In this document: piece after piece, positions 1-11,700 of the stretch
How the letters are laid out: every line of letters starts with the position of its first letter
Position numbering within the stretch: the stretch's first letter is position 1
Assembly: GCA_031213475.1 (NCBI GenBank)
Contig: JARUPZ010000016.1
Coordinates: forward strand, 3,219,140 to 3,283,139
DNA: 64,000 nucleotides
Direction: 5' to 3'
Origin: Nereocystis luetkeana
Lineage: Eukaryota > Sar > Phaeophyceae > Laminariales > Laminariaceae
Notes under the pieces: generated by a model
What the model saw: the letters and a program-made list of their open reading frames with translations, nothing else
Told to the model about the DNA's origin: nothing
Database searches by the model: none
Translations under genes and position numbers: made by a program

Positions 1-228
1 ACAAGCGGTTCTTAGCGGGATGCAGCTCGCCCTTCATGCGACTCGCCGAACGCCTCACAGGGGTTTGCGCTTGGTGCAAGCAGTGTCTGCCGGGTGGGTG
101 AAAACCCGACGTGCTCAGTCCCGGCATTGTGGGATGCGAGGGTCTACGGTCATCCGACTACGGCCATGCATGACAATGAGTCCCCCCCCCCCCCCCCCTC
201 GGCCATGCATGACATGAGTACCCCCCCC
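1..228 (+). repeat. Family A C-tract-flanked repeat, partial
   Basis: 3' half of the ~530 bp family A element, cut by the window edge, ending in CATGCATGACAATGAGT and a C run, with a second short copy of its last 25 bp after the run. Confidence 0.85.
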
Positions 229-315
229 TCCCGCCCCCGCCCCCCGCCGTCCTTGCCCTGACGTTTACACCCTCGACCCCCCCTCCCTCCGACGTTGACT
301 TTGATGTGGGCACAG

Positions 316-3300
316 AACGGCGAAGATTTGGGACTGCGACAGCGGGGAATGCGTGCAGACTTTTCATGGGCACGCGGGGCGGCTGGCGAGGGTGGCCTTC
401 CACCCCAGCGGGCGCTACCTTGGCACAGCCAGCTTCGACCACACGTGGAGGCTGTGGGATGTCGAGACGGGGGACGAGCTTCTTTTGCAGGCGAGCGAGC
501 CTGGCTTAGCTTGGCCTAGCCTAGCCCAGCCCAGCCTAACCTAGGCGAGCTGAACCGAGCCTAGCGTAGCCGAGCCAAGCCGAGTGAGGTAGTTGGCGAA
601 TTGGCAGGGCGAGGTAGCGGGCTGAGCGGGCTATTGAGCGAGCGTGCAAGGTAGAGGCCTAGCCTGGCCTGGCCTAGCCGAGCCGAGCCGAGCCGAGCGA
701 GGTAGTGGGCGAGTTTGCACACCGAGGTAGTGGGCTGAGCGGGCTTTCGAGCGGTCCTGTTAGAAAGTGGATGGGGTAGTAGGGCGGGGTAGTTGGCTGA
801 ACAGGCGAGCGAAACAGGGCGCGAGATAGCTAGTCGTCGCGGCAAGATAACTGAGCAAGCGCTTTTTTTTGCAGGCGAGCGAGCAGGCCTAGCCTCCAGC
901 CTAGCCTAGCCGAGCCTAGCCGAGCGAGCGCGCGCGCGACGGTAGTGGAACAACACACAAAATAAGACACTATTTTGGGTTGGCTGGTTAGTTGGTTAGT
1001 TTGTTGGTCGTTTGGTAGGTTGTTTGGTTGGTTGTTGTTTTTTATTTCACGTATTGGGTTCCTATTTTCGTATATTCTTATTCAATGACTTTTTTTTTGT
1101 TTTTTTGCCTGTCTGTGTTGGATGATTGCCTCAGGACGGACACTACAAGGAGGTCTACGGGATTGCCTTCCAAGCGGTGAGCACGCTAGGGGGGGCGGGG
1201 GGGCGGGGAGACTGCGCATGTATGCGAATGCTTACAAGCCAGGCGTACGTAAGGGAAACGGACTATCGCCGTGCCGCGTTGCTGACGTGAAACCACGTAT
1301 GGCCCGTGGTGTTGGTCCGCACTAAACACAGCTTCTTCTTATTCCCAACCAACCTTTCGATCAGCCGTGACATTACTGCTGCTGCTGCTGCTGCTGAATA
1401 CCCGGTTTAAACCCGGCACATCACCCCCTCCCCTCCGTCTCGAAAGGGATGCGTGGTCAATGTTCAAATTACCAAGGCAAGCAGTAAAGGAGCCCCCCCC
1501 CCCCCCCCCCCCCTTTTCGCCCCCTTTTCTGCCTGCTTCTTCACATTCGGGTGAGCGTTCACACTTACGTGCAGTCGATGGTGATCGGAGCTTACGTGCT
1601 TTTTTCGTACCTGTTTTTTTTGTACCTGTTTTTTTTTGTCGCAGGACGGGGCGCTAGTGGCGACGGGGGACCTGGCCGGGGTGGCTCGCGTGTGGGACCT
1701 CCGCTCCGGGAAGAGCGTGTGGACGATGGAGGGGCACGTCAAGGTCAGCCAGTTTTACCGGTCTTGTCGGTCTTGTAAGTCGGTCGGTCGGTAGGTTTTG
1801 TGTATCTTCCTTGTCGTTTGGTTAGTCGGTTGGTCGGTAGGTAGGCTGTTCGGCCTTGTCGGTCGGTCGTTCGATCTTGTCGGTCGGTCGTTCGATCTTG
1901 TCGGCTCACCTGCCAGTTGCATGGATTGGTACTTCGGTTGGTCTGATATATCGGTAGATTGGTCGGTAGTTAAGGTCGTCGGTCGGAAGGTTGACGGGTA
2001 GTTAGGTCTTCATCATTTTGTTCGGTCGGTTTTGTCGGCCGGTCGGGCGATATTGTAGATCGATCGGTCGGTAGGTAGGTCAGTCGGTCGATCGGTCAGT
2101 CGGTCGGTCATTTGGTCGGTCAGTCAGTCAGTATTGTCGGGCGGTAATTCGGTCCATCATTCGGTCTTGTCGGCCTGCCGGTCGATCTTGTCGACCCATC
2201 GGTCGGCGTTACAGGCTAGTCAGTGCGTCGGTTTCGTTGGTAGGTGTATACGTGTGTAGACAAGCCTTGTCGGCTATTTCGGACGGTCTCGTTGGCCCGT
2301 TGGTCGGTCGGTTTCGCGGACCAGTCGGTCGGTCTTGTTCGTCTCTCTATCGGGCATTCGGTTGTGTGAACCCATCTTCTGGTAAGCCGTTCGGTCGGCC
2401 GGTCAGTCGGCTAGTCTGTTGGTAGATGAGTTGCGTCGGTAACCTCGAACGTATCGGTTTTTTTACTTCCTTGCACACAATACTCGTGTATATTGCGCGG
2501 ACACAAATTGACCGTTCGTTGTCCTGTGCCGAAACACGTCGGTGCTCGCTTCTTTCCCATTGCCGATTTGGAGGGAAAAAATGGGTAGGGGCGAGTGGGA
2601 AGAAGGAAGGGGTCGAACGCGCGAGGCAGTCCGACATCGTTCGTGCGATGGTTTCGTTGGCAAGAGAAAACCGGAAGCAAAGCAAGGGCGCCGCGCCTCG
2701 TCGAAATTAGTTTCTTGCATCATTCCGCTACGCTATCTTTTCTGCCAGCCGTATGAGACAACCGTTGGCGCGTGTGCGTGGGTGCCAACCGACTGTTGCA
2801 TGCATCTGTCCTCTTCCCGAGCATGATTTCGAAACGGCTGCGCCCGCTGTCACCGTCCTGCTGCCGCTGCCGCTGCCGCTGCTGCTGCTGGGTCTTGATC
2901 TGTGCCCCCTTCCCCCCCCCCCCCCCCCTTCCCTCGCCCTCTCGCGTGCGTTTTGTCGTTCAGCGCATCACGTGCATGGACTTCTCCCCTTGTGCGTACG
3001 AGGTGGCTAGCGGCAGTGACGACCACACGGTAAGCTGTCCCACCCACCCCACTCCACCCCACCTCACCCCACCCCCGCACGCCATGATACACATCGCGTC
3101 GATGAATCCCCTCGCTGTTTTTTTTTCTTTCTGGCGCCTGTTTTTGTGATCGGTTGTGTGATCCGTTTGAGTTGGGGGTGCGTAAGATGTGTAGATGTGA
3201 GACCCGTTGCGACATCGGATGCCTTGTTGTGTTGTCATGTTGCCACCGACGAATGTGAAATCAGTTCCCGCGTAAGGTGGCCGGGGGGGGGCAGGGGGGA

Positions 3301-4807
3301 GTTCCGGCGCGTCCCCGGTTCAGGTTGTGATATGCGGGTGGTTCCGAGCTCGCTGTCACTCCTCCTGGGGGAGTTCTAACGCGTTCTCAAAGAAAGAAAG
3401 GGAGGGGAGAAGAGGAGAGTTGTTTGCGCCGAAGGGGATGCATCGATACTACCACCGGTATGGTCATACGACTACGGCCATGCATAATATCGAGTACCCC
3501 CCCCCGCGCCCCCCCCCCCCCCCGACACCTCATGGCGCTTCGTGCTAGGTGCATGCAGTGTCTGCCCGACCGGTGAAAACCCGACGTGCTCCGTCTCTGC
3601 ACTGTAGGGATGCGAGGGTCTATGGTCATATGACTACGGCCATGCATGACATGAGTACCCGCCGTCGCCCCGTCGCCGTCGCCCCCCCTCCCTCCCCCCG
3701 CCTCCCGCCCTATCCTTCGGTGTGGTGTTGCTGTGAACGGACTCGTCTCTGCGCGCGCCATGCATACGCGTATGTGTAAACGAATCAGGTCCGCATCTGG
3801 GACATCCGCAAGCAGCGCTGTGCATACACGCTGCCTGCGCACAGCGCCCTGGTGGCGGACGTGCGGTGAGAGCTGTTCTTCTTGTGGTTTGGTGGTGTTA
3901 GTGTTGGTGTTGGTATGTGCTGTTGGTGTTGGTATTTGCTGTTTGTGTTGTTGCTGCTATTGTGACATGAGCCCATGGCACACGATGAATAAACATACCG
4001 TGCTGGGTCCCCCCCCCCCCCCCTCCCCCACCCTACCCCCCTGAACTCTCCCCCGAACATTTGTTGCCTTCAAACAATCGCCGCTTCATCGCGGCTTCAT
4101 CGCCGCTTCCGACGCAGGTATAGCCGGACGTCGGGGGAGGTGCTGGTGTCGGCATCCTTCGACAACTCGGCCAAGGTTTGGTCGACCAGGGACTGGTCGC
4201 TCCTCAGGGCGCTCTCGGGACACGAGGGGAAGGCGAGATTGATAGGGATATATGCAGTAGCAAGGTCCTGCCGTGTTCTGTCGTATTGTTTCGTGCCATG
4301 TCGTGTGTTTTTTTCATGTCGTGCGTGTCGTGTCGTGTACTGTACTGTTGTTTTGTGTCGTTTCCCATTATTTAGTGTGCCAGGTGTTCACGTTATACTA
4401 TTACGGGGGGGCATAGCAAATAGGGCCAAATACTGTCAGGTAAAAATAGCGAAATATATAGATTTTTGTGTGTACCGTAGGTCCTATTTAATATGGTCCC
4501 CCGTAGTAGGTATGTTCTGTCTTACTGCGTCCTGTCTGTTGCGTCTTTCTTGTCGTGTCTTGTCGTTTGCTGTCTCATGTCTTGTCTTGTCTTGCAGTGC
4601 CCTGTCGAGTCCTGCCATGTGCTGTCGAGTCCTGTGATATCCTGTCATTTCGTGTCTTATCTTGTCTCACTGCCTGCATATGCGGTGTCGTTGATCGGTG
4701 TTTGCGCGCAGGTGACGGGATGCGACGTTTCGCCGAACGAGAGGAAGATAGTAACGTGCTCTTTCGACCGAACCGTCAAAGTTTGGGCCCACGAAAACGA
4801 GTTCTAG
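316..4807 (+). CDS. PRP4: U4/U6 snRNP protein PRP4 (PRPF4), WD40 part, 5'-truncated by window edge
   Basis: Core spliceosome subunit: its WD40 propeller scaffolds the U4/U6 di-snRNP with PRP3 in the nucleus. Exons 316-490, 1135-1176, 1645-1743, 2964-3029, 3789-3865, 4118-4232 and 4712-4807 join in phase to about 222 residues ending in TAG. Read in order they give successive WD repeats: TAKIWD, then HPSGRYLGTASFDHTWRLWD, VYGIAF, LVATGDLAGVARVWDLRSGK, FSPCAYEVASGSDDHTVRIW, TLPAHSALVADVRY, SFDNSAKVWSTRDWSLL and CSFDRTVKVWAHENEF. The HPSGR.LGT..D..WRLWD and W..L..L.GHEGKV blocks are characteristic of human PRPF4 rather than of a generic WD protein. The N-terminal SFM/PRP4 region must lie left of position 1. 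All junctions use AG acceptors. Introns 1 and 6 (within the window) appear to start with GC instead of GT. Introns hold simple repeats and one MITE. Very sure of the family. Confidence 0.93.
491..492 (+). other. PRP4: GC splice donor, PRP4 intron after exon 316-490
   Basis: The exon ends CTTTTGCAG and the next bases are GCGAGC. Reading through hits a stop at 542-544, and no GT close by keeps the frame. Joining CAG| to the next exon at 1135 gives the expected phase-0 WD sequence, so the donor is GC. Confidence 0.75.
497..945. repeat. Simple-sequence array of CCTAGCC/GAGCC units in PRP4 intron
   Basis: Degenerate pentamer-heptamer array. A second TTTTGCAGGCGAGCGAG at about 865-882 copies the exon 1 donor context, so the array duplicated part of the boundary. 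Confidence 0.8.
1428..1514 (+). repeat. Family B short repeat ending in C run
   Basis: Copy of the ~70-90 bp unit CTCGAAAGGGATGCGTGGTC...GGCAAG followed by about 19 C. Confidence 0.8.
1765..2425. repeat. GGTCGGT-type simple repeat in PRP4 intron
   Basis: Over 600 bp of degenerate GGTC/GGTN tetramers on the plus strand between exons 3 and 4. It creates spurious open frames and no gene. Confidence 0.85.
3440..3662 (+). repeat. Family A repeat, two fragments around a C run
   Basis: A 3'-terminal fragment (to about 3499), a C run, then a longer fragment ending CATGCATGACATGAGTACC. Lies in a PRP4 intron. Confidence 0.8.
4233..4234 (+). other. PRP4: GC splice donor, PRP4 intron before last exon
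   Basis: The exon ends GAGGGGAAG followed by GCGAGA. Splicing to the acceptor at 4711 gives the conserved GHEGK|VTGCDVS junction, which a GT donor nearby would not. Confidence 0.75.
4255..4690. repeat. TGTCNTG simple repeat in last PRP4 intron, split by a MITE
   Basis: Degenerate TGTCGTG/TGTCTTG array on both sides of the family C MITE at 4401-4506. Confidence 0.8.
4401..4506. mobile_element. Family C palindromic MITE (TA-flanked)
   Basis: About 106 bp, ends TTACGGGGG and CCCCCGTAG, flanked by TA; somewhat diverged. Confidence 0.85.
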
Positions 4808-5034
4808 CAATAGTTTTAGACAAGAGGATGTGAAGTGGGAGGGGCGCAAGAGGTGGCCCAAGGGGAGCGGGGGTAGAGCTCGCGTTGCTGACCCGCAATG
4901 TAGTGCTAGAAGGAGTGAATGCGGCCCAGTGGGTGCTCACGTGGGCGTTATTGTATGCGTCTCCGCCCCCCCTTTATTGTGCGGCGTTTGAGATTATCGA
5001 CCTACAGCGGTACACAGAGCCTTGTCTTGTTGGT

Positions 5035-5745
5035 GTTAGACGCACAGTTGGCCCCGCACTCTACGTTTTGACGATCTCGCGTACAGTAAATAATGGCGTA
5101 CGCTATCTGTTGGCCATTGACGTAACGGTTGGAGTACGGTAAACGCCGTACTCTTACCTGTTAGCGATTGGCATACGGTAGACACCGTAGCCCAACTCTT
5201 GTCGATTGATGACGCACGGCAAAGTCGTATCCCACCTGGTTTAGCAGTTGGCGTAAGATAAACGCCATACTCCACAAAAAAAAATATCTGTTGGTGATTG
5301 ACGTACGGGAAACACCGTACCCTTCTGTTAGCCGTTGGCGTACGGTAAATGCCGTAGTTGGCGTACGGTACATGCCGTACCCTACAATAAACGCCGTACG
5401 CTACCTGTTCTCGCTGTTCGCGTACGGTAAACGCCGTACCCTGTCTAGTCTCGCTGTTCGCTGACGGTGAGCGCCGTGCAGCTCACATGTTTTTGGTTGG
5501 CGTACGGTAAATGGCTTTGCCCTACCTGATGGAAGTTGTCACCGTGCTCTAGTTGTTGGCGAGTGACGCACGGCAAACGCCGTGCCCTACTCGTTGGTGG
5601 CTGGCGTACGACAAAGGCCGCACCCCACCTATTGGCGATCGGCGTACGGTGAATACCGGACCCTACATGTTGGCGGCTGGGGTGCGGTAGATTACTTGCA
5701 TGTTGGCGATTGGTTCACGGCAAACACCGTACGTCGTACGTACCC
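5035..5745. repeat. Tandem array of ~40 bp hairpin units
   Basis: About 16 degenerate units with a core like GTACGGTAAACGCCGTAC, itself an inverted repeat (GTACGG...CCGTAC), separated by CCTACCTGTTGGCGATTGG-type spacers. Confidence 0.85.
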
Positions 5746-6275
5746 TTATATTTTTTCGGGGCAGTCTTTTTCCCCGAGTAGGACACTACTCACCGTAGCT
5801 GTTGCTCATGAATAAAAGGGCGCCATTCATGGCCCTTTGTTACTGGGATGGCAAGGGGGCACAAACGACAAAACGACGATGAAGGGACGAACTAACAAAT
5901 GAAGAGTACCGTTTGCTGTCAACAATAATGTCATGGTTGTCTTTTCGTTGACTTGGGAAATTAGTGTACCATGGTATGGGAAAATTTGTTTCTGTTCGCA
6001 GGCCCGACAAAACCGTGTATTTTACGTGGTTTCGGGCGATTATCTACGCGTCTCATCGCAATTATTAGCTCCCGGCGGCCCCTTCCGGGGGTGCGGCCTC
6101 CGGCGGGTTTCCAGGGACCCCAGTGGGGTGCGTAACGCCCACTCCGATTTTTCCGGGCGGAAACGTAAGGACCGTTGTTGGTTTCTGCTCTCAACCCTAC
6201 ACGTCCGTTCTGTACCTGTACCTCGGACCGATCATCGAATTCCGTCATCAGCGCAGATATGTTCGTGACCTGCTA

Positions 6276-6380
6276 TTACGGGGGACCATAGTTAATAGGA
6301 CCAATGGTATACATAAAAACCTATATATTTAACCATTTTTACTAACAATATTTGGTCCTATTAATTCTGGTCCCCCGTAA
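6276..6380. mobile_element. Family C palindromic MITE
   Basis: 105 bp, TTACGGGGGACC...GGTCCCCCGTAA with TA on each side. Confidence 0.9.
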
Positions 6381-6385
6381 TAGGA

Positions 6386-6560
6386 TCTAGCTCATGTTGC
6401 CGAGCGGGAGCCGTATACTCTGCATGATCTCACACACCTTTGCTGGGTTGGATCTGCATTGTGCAGATCATGCACGACCTTTCATAACGGCAGGTGGGGA
6501 GCTAGATTATATATTTGTAGATAGATACATCATTATCTGTCTGTCCGAGGTGTGAAAACA
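6386..6560 (+). repeat. Family E repeat
   Basis: Shares GGATCTGCATTGTGCAGATC, an imperfect palindrome, followed by ATGCACGACC...CATAACGGCA with copies near 28.2, 32.2 and 60.7 kb. Confidence 0.65.
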
Positions 6561-7279
6561 TTCCTTACGTTTCCGTGGTGTATCCTCCTCGTGCGAGCGT
6601 CCAATCCTCATAATGGAGCAGTACACTGGGGAACTGCAGCGCATCGCTCATCGTTGCCTCTGCTCTACAGTCAGTGATATTGCTGATGTCACTTCCATGT
6701 CGTCGCAAGCTTCGGGTTGTGGGCAGGCGACCGAATAACACACCTTGTACCGCATTACTTGCTGACCTACCGTATCTCGGTGGGGGGTGCTGGTGTCGCA
6801 CAACGACCGCTAAGAAATTGAGCTAGTACTGCTACTGCTGTAGGGGGACAGACCCGGACACAGGTCAAGGGACGAGAGCTACTTTAGCGAAGCCTTTGGA
6901 CATGCCCGCTACTCGTCACCAATGCCGGATACTGCATTCTTCAACGTTAGCATTCCAGCCAACCTTTGTAGCATGCAAGCCAATATTACACGGGCTGGTC
7001 AATGCAATACTACGCCGACAGTCTGCCACCACTCACACCTTGCCAACAGCCTACAAATGCCGTACTTTGACATATATCACCGACGCCAGAGAAGACTGCC
7101 GGACGAGCGTCCTCACCTCCCAAAACGACCCCTCACGCCAGGGGCAGCAACAAAAAAAACAAGAAACGAAAGCAGAGGGAGCAGCAAAAAATAAAAAACA
7201 AACAAATGTAGTGCAACGTTACGCCCCCCGTCTCCATCCAGTCTCTTGCCCGTCTCCCGTCCATCCCGCTTGGCGCTGA

Positions 7280-8702
7280 CTACTTTTGACAGCCAGGGAA
7301 AGCGGTAGCGGCAACGCTCAGCAAGCGTGCCACGACATCTTCAACCTCCCGCTCCGCGTCCAGCCATCGCACGATGCCTTCCGCGCCGTCGATATCTCCC
7401 CCCCTGCCGTCGCTGCCTCGTCCCCCCGCAGCGGCACGCGCTAGCGCGTCGCTCTCGCGGCAGTAAGCCTGCAGCGCCCTCCGCCTCCCGAGCCCCAGCG
7501 ACGATCTCCAAGCGCACCTTCTCCCTCGTTCGCAACCCGCGTGTGACGGGGGCGGTGCGCGCAATGGAGCAGCCACGGTCTCGGAGACGCTCGTCCTTCC
7601 TCCCTTCTCCCCCTGCTCTTGTTGTTCTTGCCCCTTGCTATCTTCATCATTTCGTTCCAACCTCTCCCGCTTCTCCCCGCAGGTTTCGGCGCTACCACGG
7701 TGGCGTCGAGGTGTCGCAGCGGTGGCGGGGGCAGCGGCAGCAGCAGCCGTAACACTACCGCTTGAAACGCTGGCAGAGCATGCGTATCCGAAAATGGACA
7801 CTGCCACGGAACCACCAACTCCGTCGACCTCTCCCCCCCCGCCCCCTGCTCCTCCGTGTCGTCTAAGCTGGAGCAGCAGAATCCTATCGAACATCTTGCG
7901 TCGTGCGAAGTCAGGTCGCCACGCGGAGGCGTTTTCATGCACGTCGGCGCCCCTTTCCACAGCGATTTCGTTATCGTTAACCCCGCCGCGTCCACCGCCG
8001 CAGCCGCTGCCATCTGTGCCGTCAAGCTTGGGCTGCTGCTGCGGAGGCGGTGGCGGCGATGACGTATCCGCAGTGCCCGTGAGATGGGGGGCGGGGGGAA
8101 ACAGGTAGCAGGCCAGGTGGTGCACCGCCACCTCCCGCATCGACCGCTCACAACTTTCCCCATCACTATCCGGAGACCGGTTATTTTCAGCTGCGACAAC
8201 ATTGGCCTCACCCGTATCATCAGCAAGACCACCAACGTCACCGCCAACCCCGCCACCACCGCTGCCGCCACTTCCTTCCAGGCTGCCCGCGATCACGATG
8301 GCTCCGACTGGGCGAGGCACACTCGCGCCCCCCCGTCTCCGCCGCCGCTGCAGCTGCCGCCGCTGCAGCTGCTGCTCCCCACACGGACCGAATCGGGGGT
8401 GTTCGAGAGCAGCCGCGTAAGCTTCAATAATGTCGCCCTCCACATCTGCGGGGTAGAGATAAGCGTCATCATCCGCCCGAGACCCATCCCTCCAACCAAG
8501 GCCCGCCGCCACGCCTCGGTCGAATGCTCCTTCTGTTGCCGGGACGGCGCCAGTACCGACCGGCAGTCGCGCGTCAACCGCGTCGGAAGTCGAGGGGGAA
8601 GGGGACGGGGACGAGGAGGGGGACGAGGGTGCGGATGGTGGCGGAGGAGGGTCCAGCAGGGGAAGCAGGCCGACCGCGCCCAGCTCTTTCCACACGATGC
8701 AC
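7280..8702 (-). CDS. RPAP1: RPAP1 terminal exon
   Basis: Last and longest exon (474 codons including stop). The acceptor TTCAG|G completes an Arg codon left by the donor at 9602, then reads CIVWKELGAVGLLPLLD, matching the family block RLALFGEHVGALRALSL. Further in, YLYPADVEGDIIEAYAAALE and MREVAVHHLACYLFP match the conserved tail where human RPAP1 has VLYAVAVAHVNSFIF. The Pro/Ser, Gly and Gln/Arg runs between these blocks are low complexity. The C-terminal AEREVEDVVARLLSVAA is helical, like the human end. A further small intron inside the low-complexity part cannot be ruled out. Confidence 0.82.
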
Positions 8703-11700
8703 CTGAAGCGAGCAAGTTAGGGGAGACAAAAAAACGGGTAACCCGAGGTAAAGCGGCGAAATAACAGGCAGCCAACAACAGAGGGGGAAAGCGAGTGAGG
8801 GGGTAGGAAGGGCGGGATAAGGGGTGAATAGAAGGGGCGGGGGGGTTTACGCATTTATTCCTCGCCTTACTAGTTTGACAATTGACCACGCACCCCGTTC
8901 GAGACGGAGCGGAGGGGGGGGGGCGTGTCCGATTCAGCAGCGAGGCGAGGCGGAGTGAAAGTAAACGACTATCATGACATCGGAATCTTGATATTCAAAG
9001 GCGTTCTGGAGGAAGAGGGTGGGCGGGGGGGGGGGGGGTACTCGATAGGAGATATGTACTCGATCTCATGCATGGCTGTAGTCGTATGACCATAGACCCT
9101 CGCATCCCTACAATGCCGGGACGGAGCATGTCGGGTTAGCACCAACCAGGCAGACATTGCTTGCACCAAGCGCGAAGCGCCGTGAAGTGTCTGGCGAGAC
9201 GCATGAAGGGTGAGCTGCATCTTACAAAGAACCGCTTGTAAGGCGGACTTGCATATGGATGGCAGCTTCAATGAGTTGATGGAGCGGGGGGAGGGGGGAA
9301 AGGGTACTCATTATCATGCATGGCCGTAGTCGTATGACCATATTGAGCGCGCGGGGGGGGGGGGGGGGGTACTCGATATGATGCATGGCCGTAGTCGTAT
9401 GACCAAAGACCCTGGGGGTAGCGTTCAGTTCCGCCGCGAGGCCCGAGAAAGTGGCTCTTGACTTCGTCCACCCTTCATTTTTCTAGGCTGCGCATGCTCT
9501 TTCCCGCCCAGCGTCCCCCCGCCCTCCCCACGGCACTCCACATGCCCCCCACACCGGAAGTCAAAACCGCTATCACCGAATCGCGCTACGGGAAAATCTA
9601 CCTTGCGGCGGCGGGAAACCCGGTCCTCACGAACACCCTCAGGACGGCGGCGAAGCTGGGCAGGCCGAAAGAGTCCGCCAAGAAGCTCCCCACTAGGTCC
9701 TTCACCAGGTCCAGCAGCGCGCGCTCTTCGTGAGACTGGGTTCGGGCATCGCGAGCCCTGTCACGCGCCGCGCCCTTCCCTCGCGATTGAGGTGTGGAGT
9801 GGGGCACGGTAGCAGCGGTGGTGGTGGCGGCGGTGGCAGCGGCGGCAGCGGCATCGGCGATCATCTTAGCGGGGTCCGGAGCTGAAGCGAGGGCGAGTCG
9901 AGCGATGACGCCAGCGAGCCGGGTCTCGAAATTCCGTCCGCACTGCTTGAGGTACCTTTGGGGCGAGGGGAAGGGGGGGCGAGGGAGGGTGTGTGTGTTT
10001 GTGGAAGTCTGGGAGAACAGGGGTAATGGTAGGCGATTGGTGCCTATCTACACATATGTATCTACATTTACATGCCTACTTGCCTACCATGCCTGGCTTC
10101 CTCTCACTCTCCCTGCTCTCTCTCTCTTCTCTCTTTTACCTCTCTCTCTGGTCTGTCTTTCTAGCTCTCCTTCCCTCTCCCCCCTGCCCACCCCCCCTCT
10201 CACCTGTTGAGAAGCCAGTCAAAATTATTATCGGATCCTCTCTCGGACAACGCTGACGAGCCATACAGGCATGCGTTGGCCAGGTAGTACAGCTTCACCT
10301 CTGGCGCTATGCCCCCGCCGCCACCACCACCGCCACCTCGTCTGCCCATGCCTACACCACCTGAAGTGTCGTTGTGGAGGCCCGAGTTGGCGCCGCTGAC
10401 GTACGTGCTTCCCTCTCGCTCCAGACGGACAAGCAAGGCGAGGCATGCCGAAACAGCCACGGATGCGGCGCGTTCCCCCCCCTGACGAAGTCAAAATACC
10501 AAAATAAAAGTAAAAAAAAGGCGGGAAGACAAGAAAAAAAAGGAATCACGGGAGGAGGGCGATTGAAGTATTCATTGCTCATCATCGCTGTTCCCCTTTC
10601 CCCCGAGAAAAGACTGAGCATTGACGGGGTTGTTGTTTCGCTGGTTGGACACGCGGGTGGCCACAAGCACCCATACTCAGCGTCACCGCCTCTTGGAGAG
10701 CGGTAGACCAGCGCGGGACTTAGGCATATTCGTGTGGAGATAAAACCGAAGGGCATAGGTTTTGAACATCATTTTTCACTTTCTGGTTCTACTGGCAGGT
10801 GTCACCCTTCCCCTCCTCCTGCCCTCCACCATCGCAGCCGCCGCCACCACCACCACCACCACCACCACCACCGTCACCATCGTCACCACCATCACCACCA
10901 CCACCACCCACCACCACCCACTACCAAAACCATACTTGTATTCAACCTTAGCATCCACCGAACCGCACTTGGCTAGCCAGCGGCAAAAACAGCCAGTGAC
11001 GGGGGAGAGGGAAGTTTTGAACATAATTTTTCACTTTATGGTTCAACTGGCAGGTGTAACCCTTCCCCCCCCCCTGCCCTCCGCCATCGCCTCCGCCATC
11101 ACCACCACCACCCCCACCACCATCACCGTCGTCACCACCACCACCACCGCCCACCACCACCACCACCCACCGCCGAAAGCATACTGGTATTCAACCTTAG
11201 CATCCACCGAACCGCACCTGGCTAGCCAGCGGCAAAAACAGCCAGTGACGGGGGAGGGGGAGGAGAGTCGCTGTTCCGGGGGGCGCGCACGCCCTCAGGC
11301 TCTGCAGGGACGCCCACCGCCCGTCCAGGTGAAAGGAAGCTTGGGACAGGGCCACCGGGTCGCAGATAGCGCCTCGGAAGAGCTGGCGGTATGGTGGACG
11401 CGCGGCGGTTCGAAGTGGGCTCGGTGACGCAAGGGTTGGGAGATCACTTCGGACCAATCCCGACCAACATAATCTAGAGTCTGAAATTGCCCTCATGAGA
11501 TGTTGTGAAAGAGCCGTGTCATACAGATCCCACCCGGCAATTTATGATCTACTGCGATACAAGTCGTGCAGATCACCGAAGTGAGGGTTGAAATCCGCCC
11601 TAAAACAGCTAGAAACATGAAGTGGGGGCCTGATCTGTCCGATGGGTGTAGCATCTAAACTCCAAGATCCTTCCCACAGCAATAGAGCAGGGCAGCAGTA

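Larger units (their letters stand above)
4808..7279. other. Convergent intergenic region PRP4 / RPAP1
   Basis: No conserved coding sequence. It holds the palindrome array at 5035-5745, a MITE at 6276-6380 and a family E repeat at 6386-6560. The remainder (5,750-6,270 and 6,560-7,279) looks unique and serves as 3' flank for both genes. Confidence 0.7.

Noticed and set aside
1798-2001. Protein rich in VGRS/FDLVG repeats
   Set aside because: It is the translation of the GGTCGGT intronic array.
5035-5745. CRISPR array
   Set aside because: Units are degenerate, contiguous and palindromic with related spacers, in a eukaryotic intergenic region without cas genes.
8084-8764. 226-codon plus-strand open frame
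   Set aside because: Antisense shadow of the last RPAP1 exon in GC-rich low-complexity sequence.
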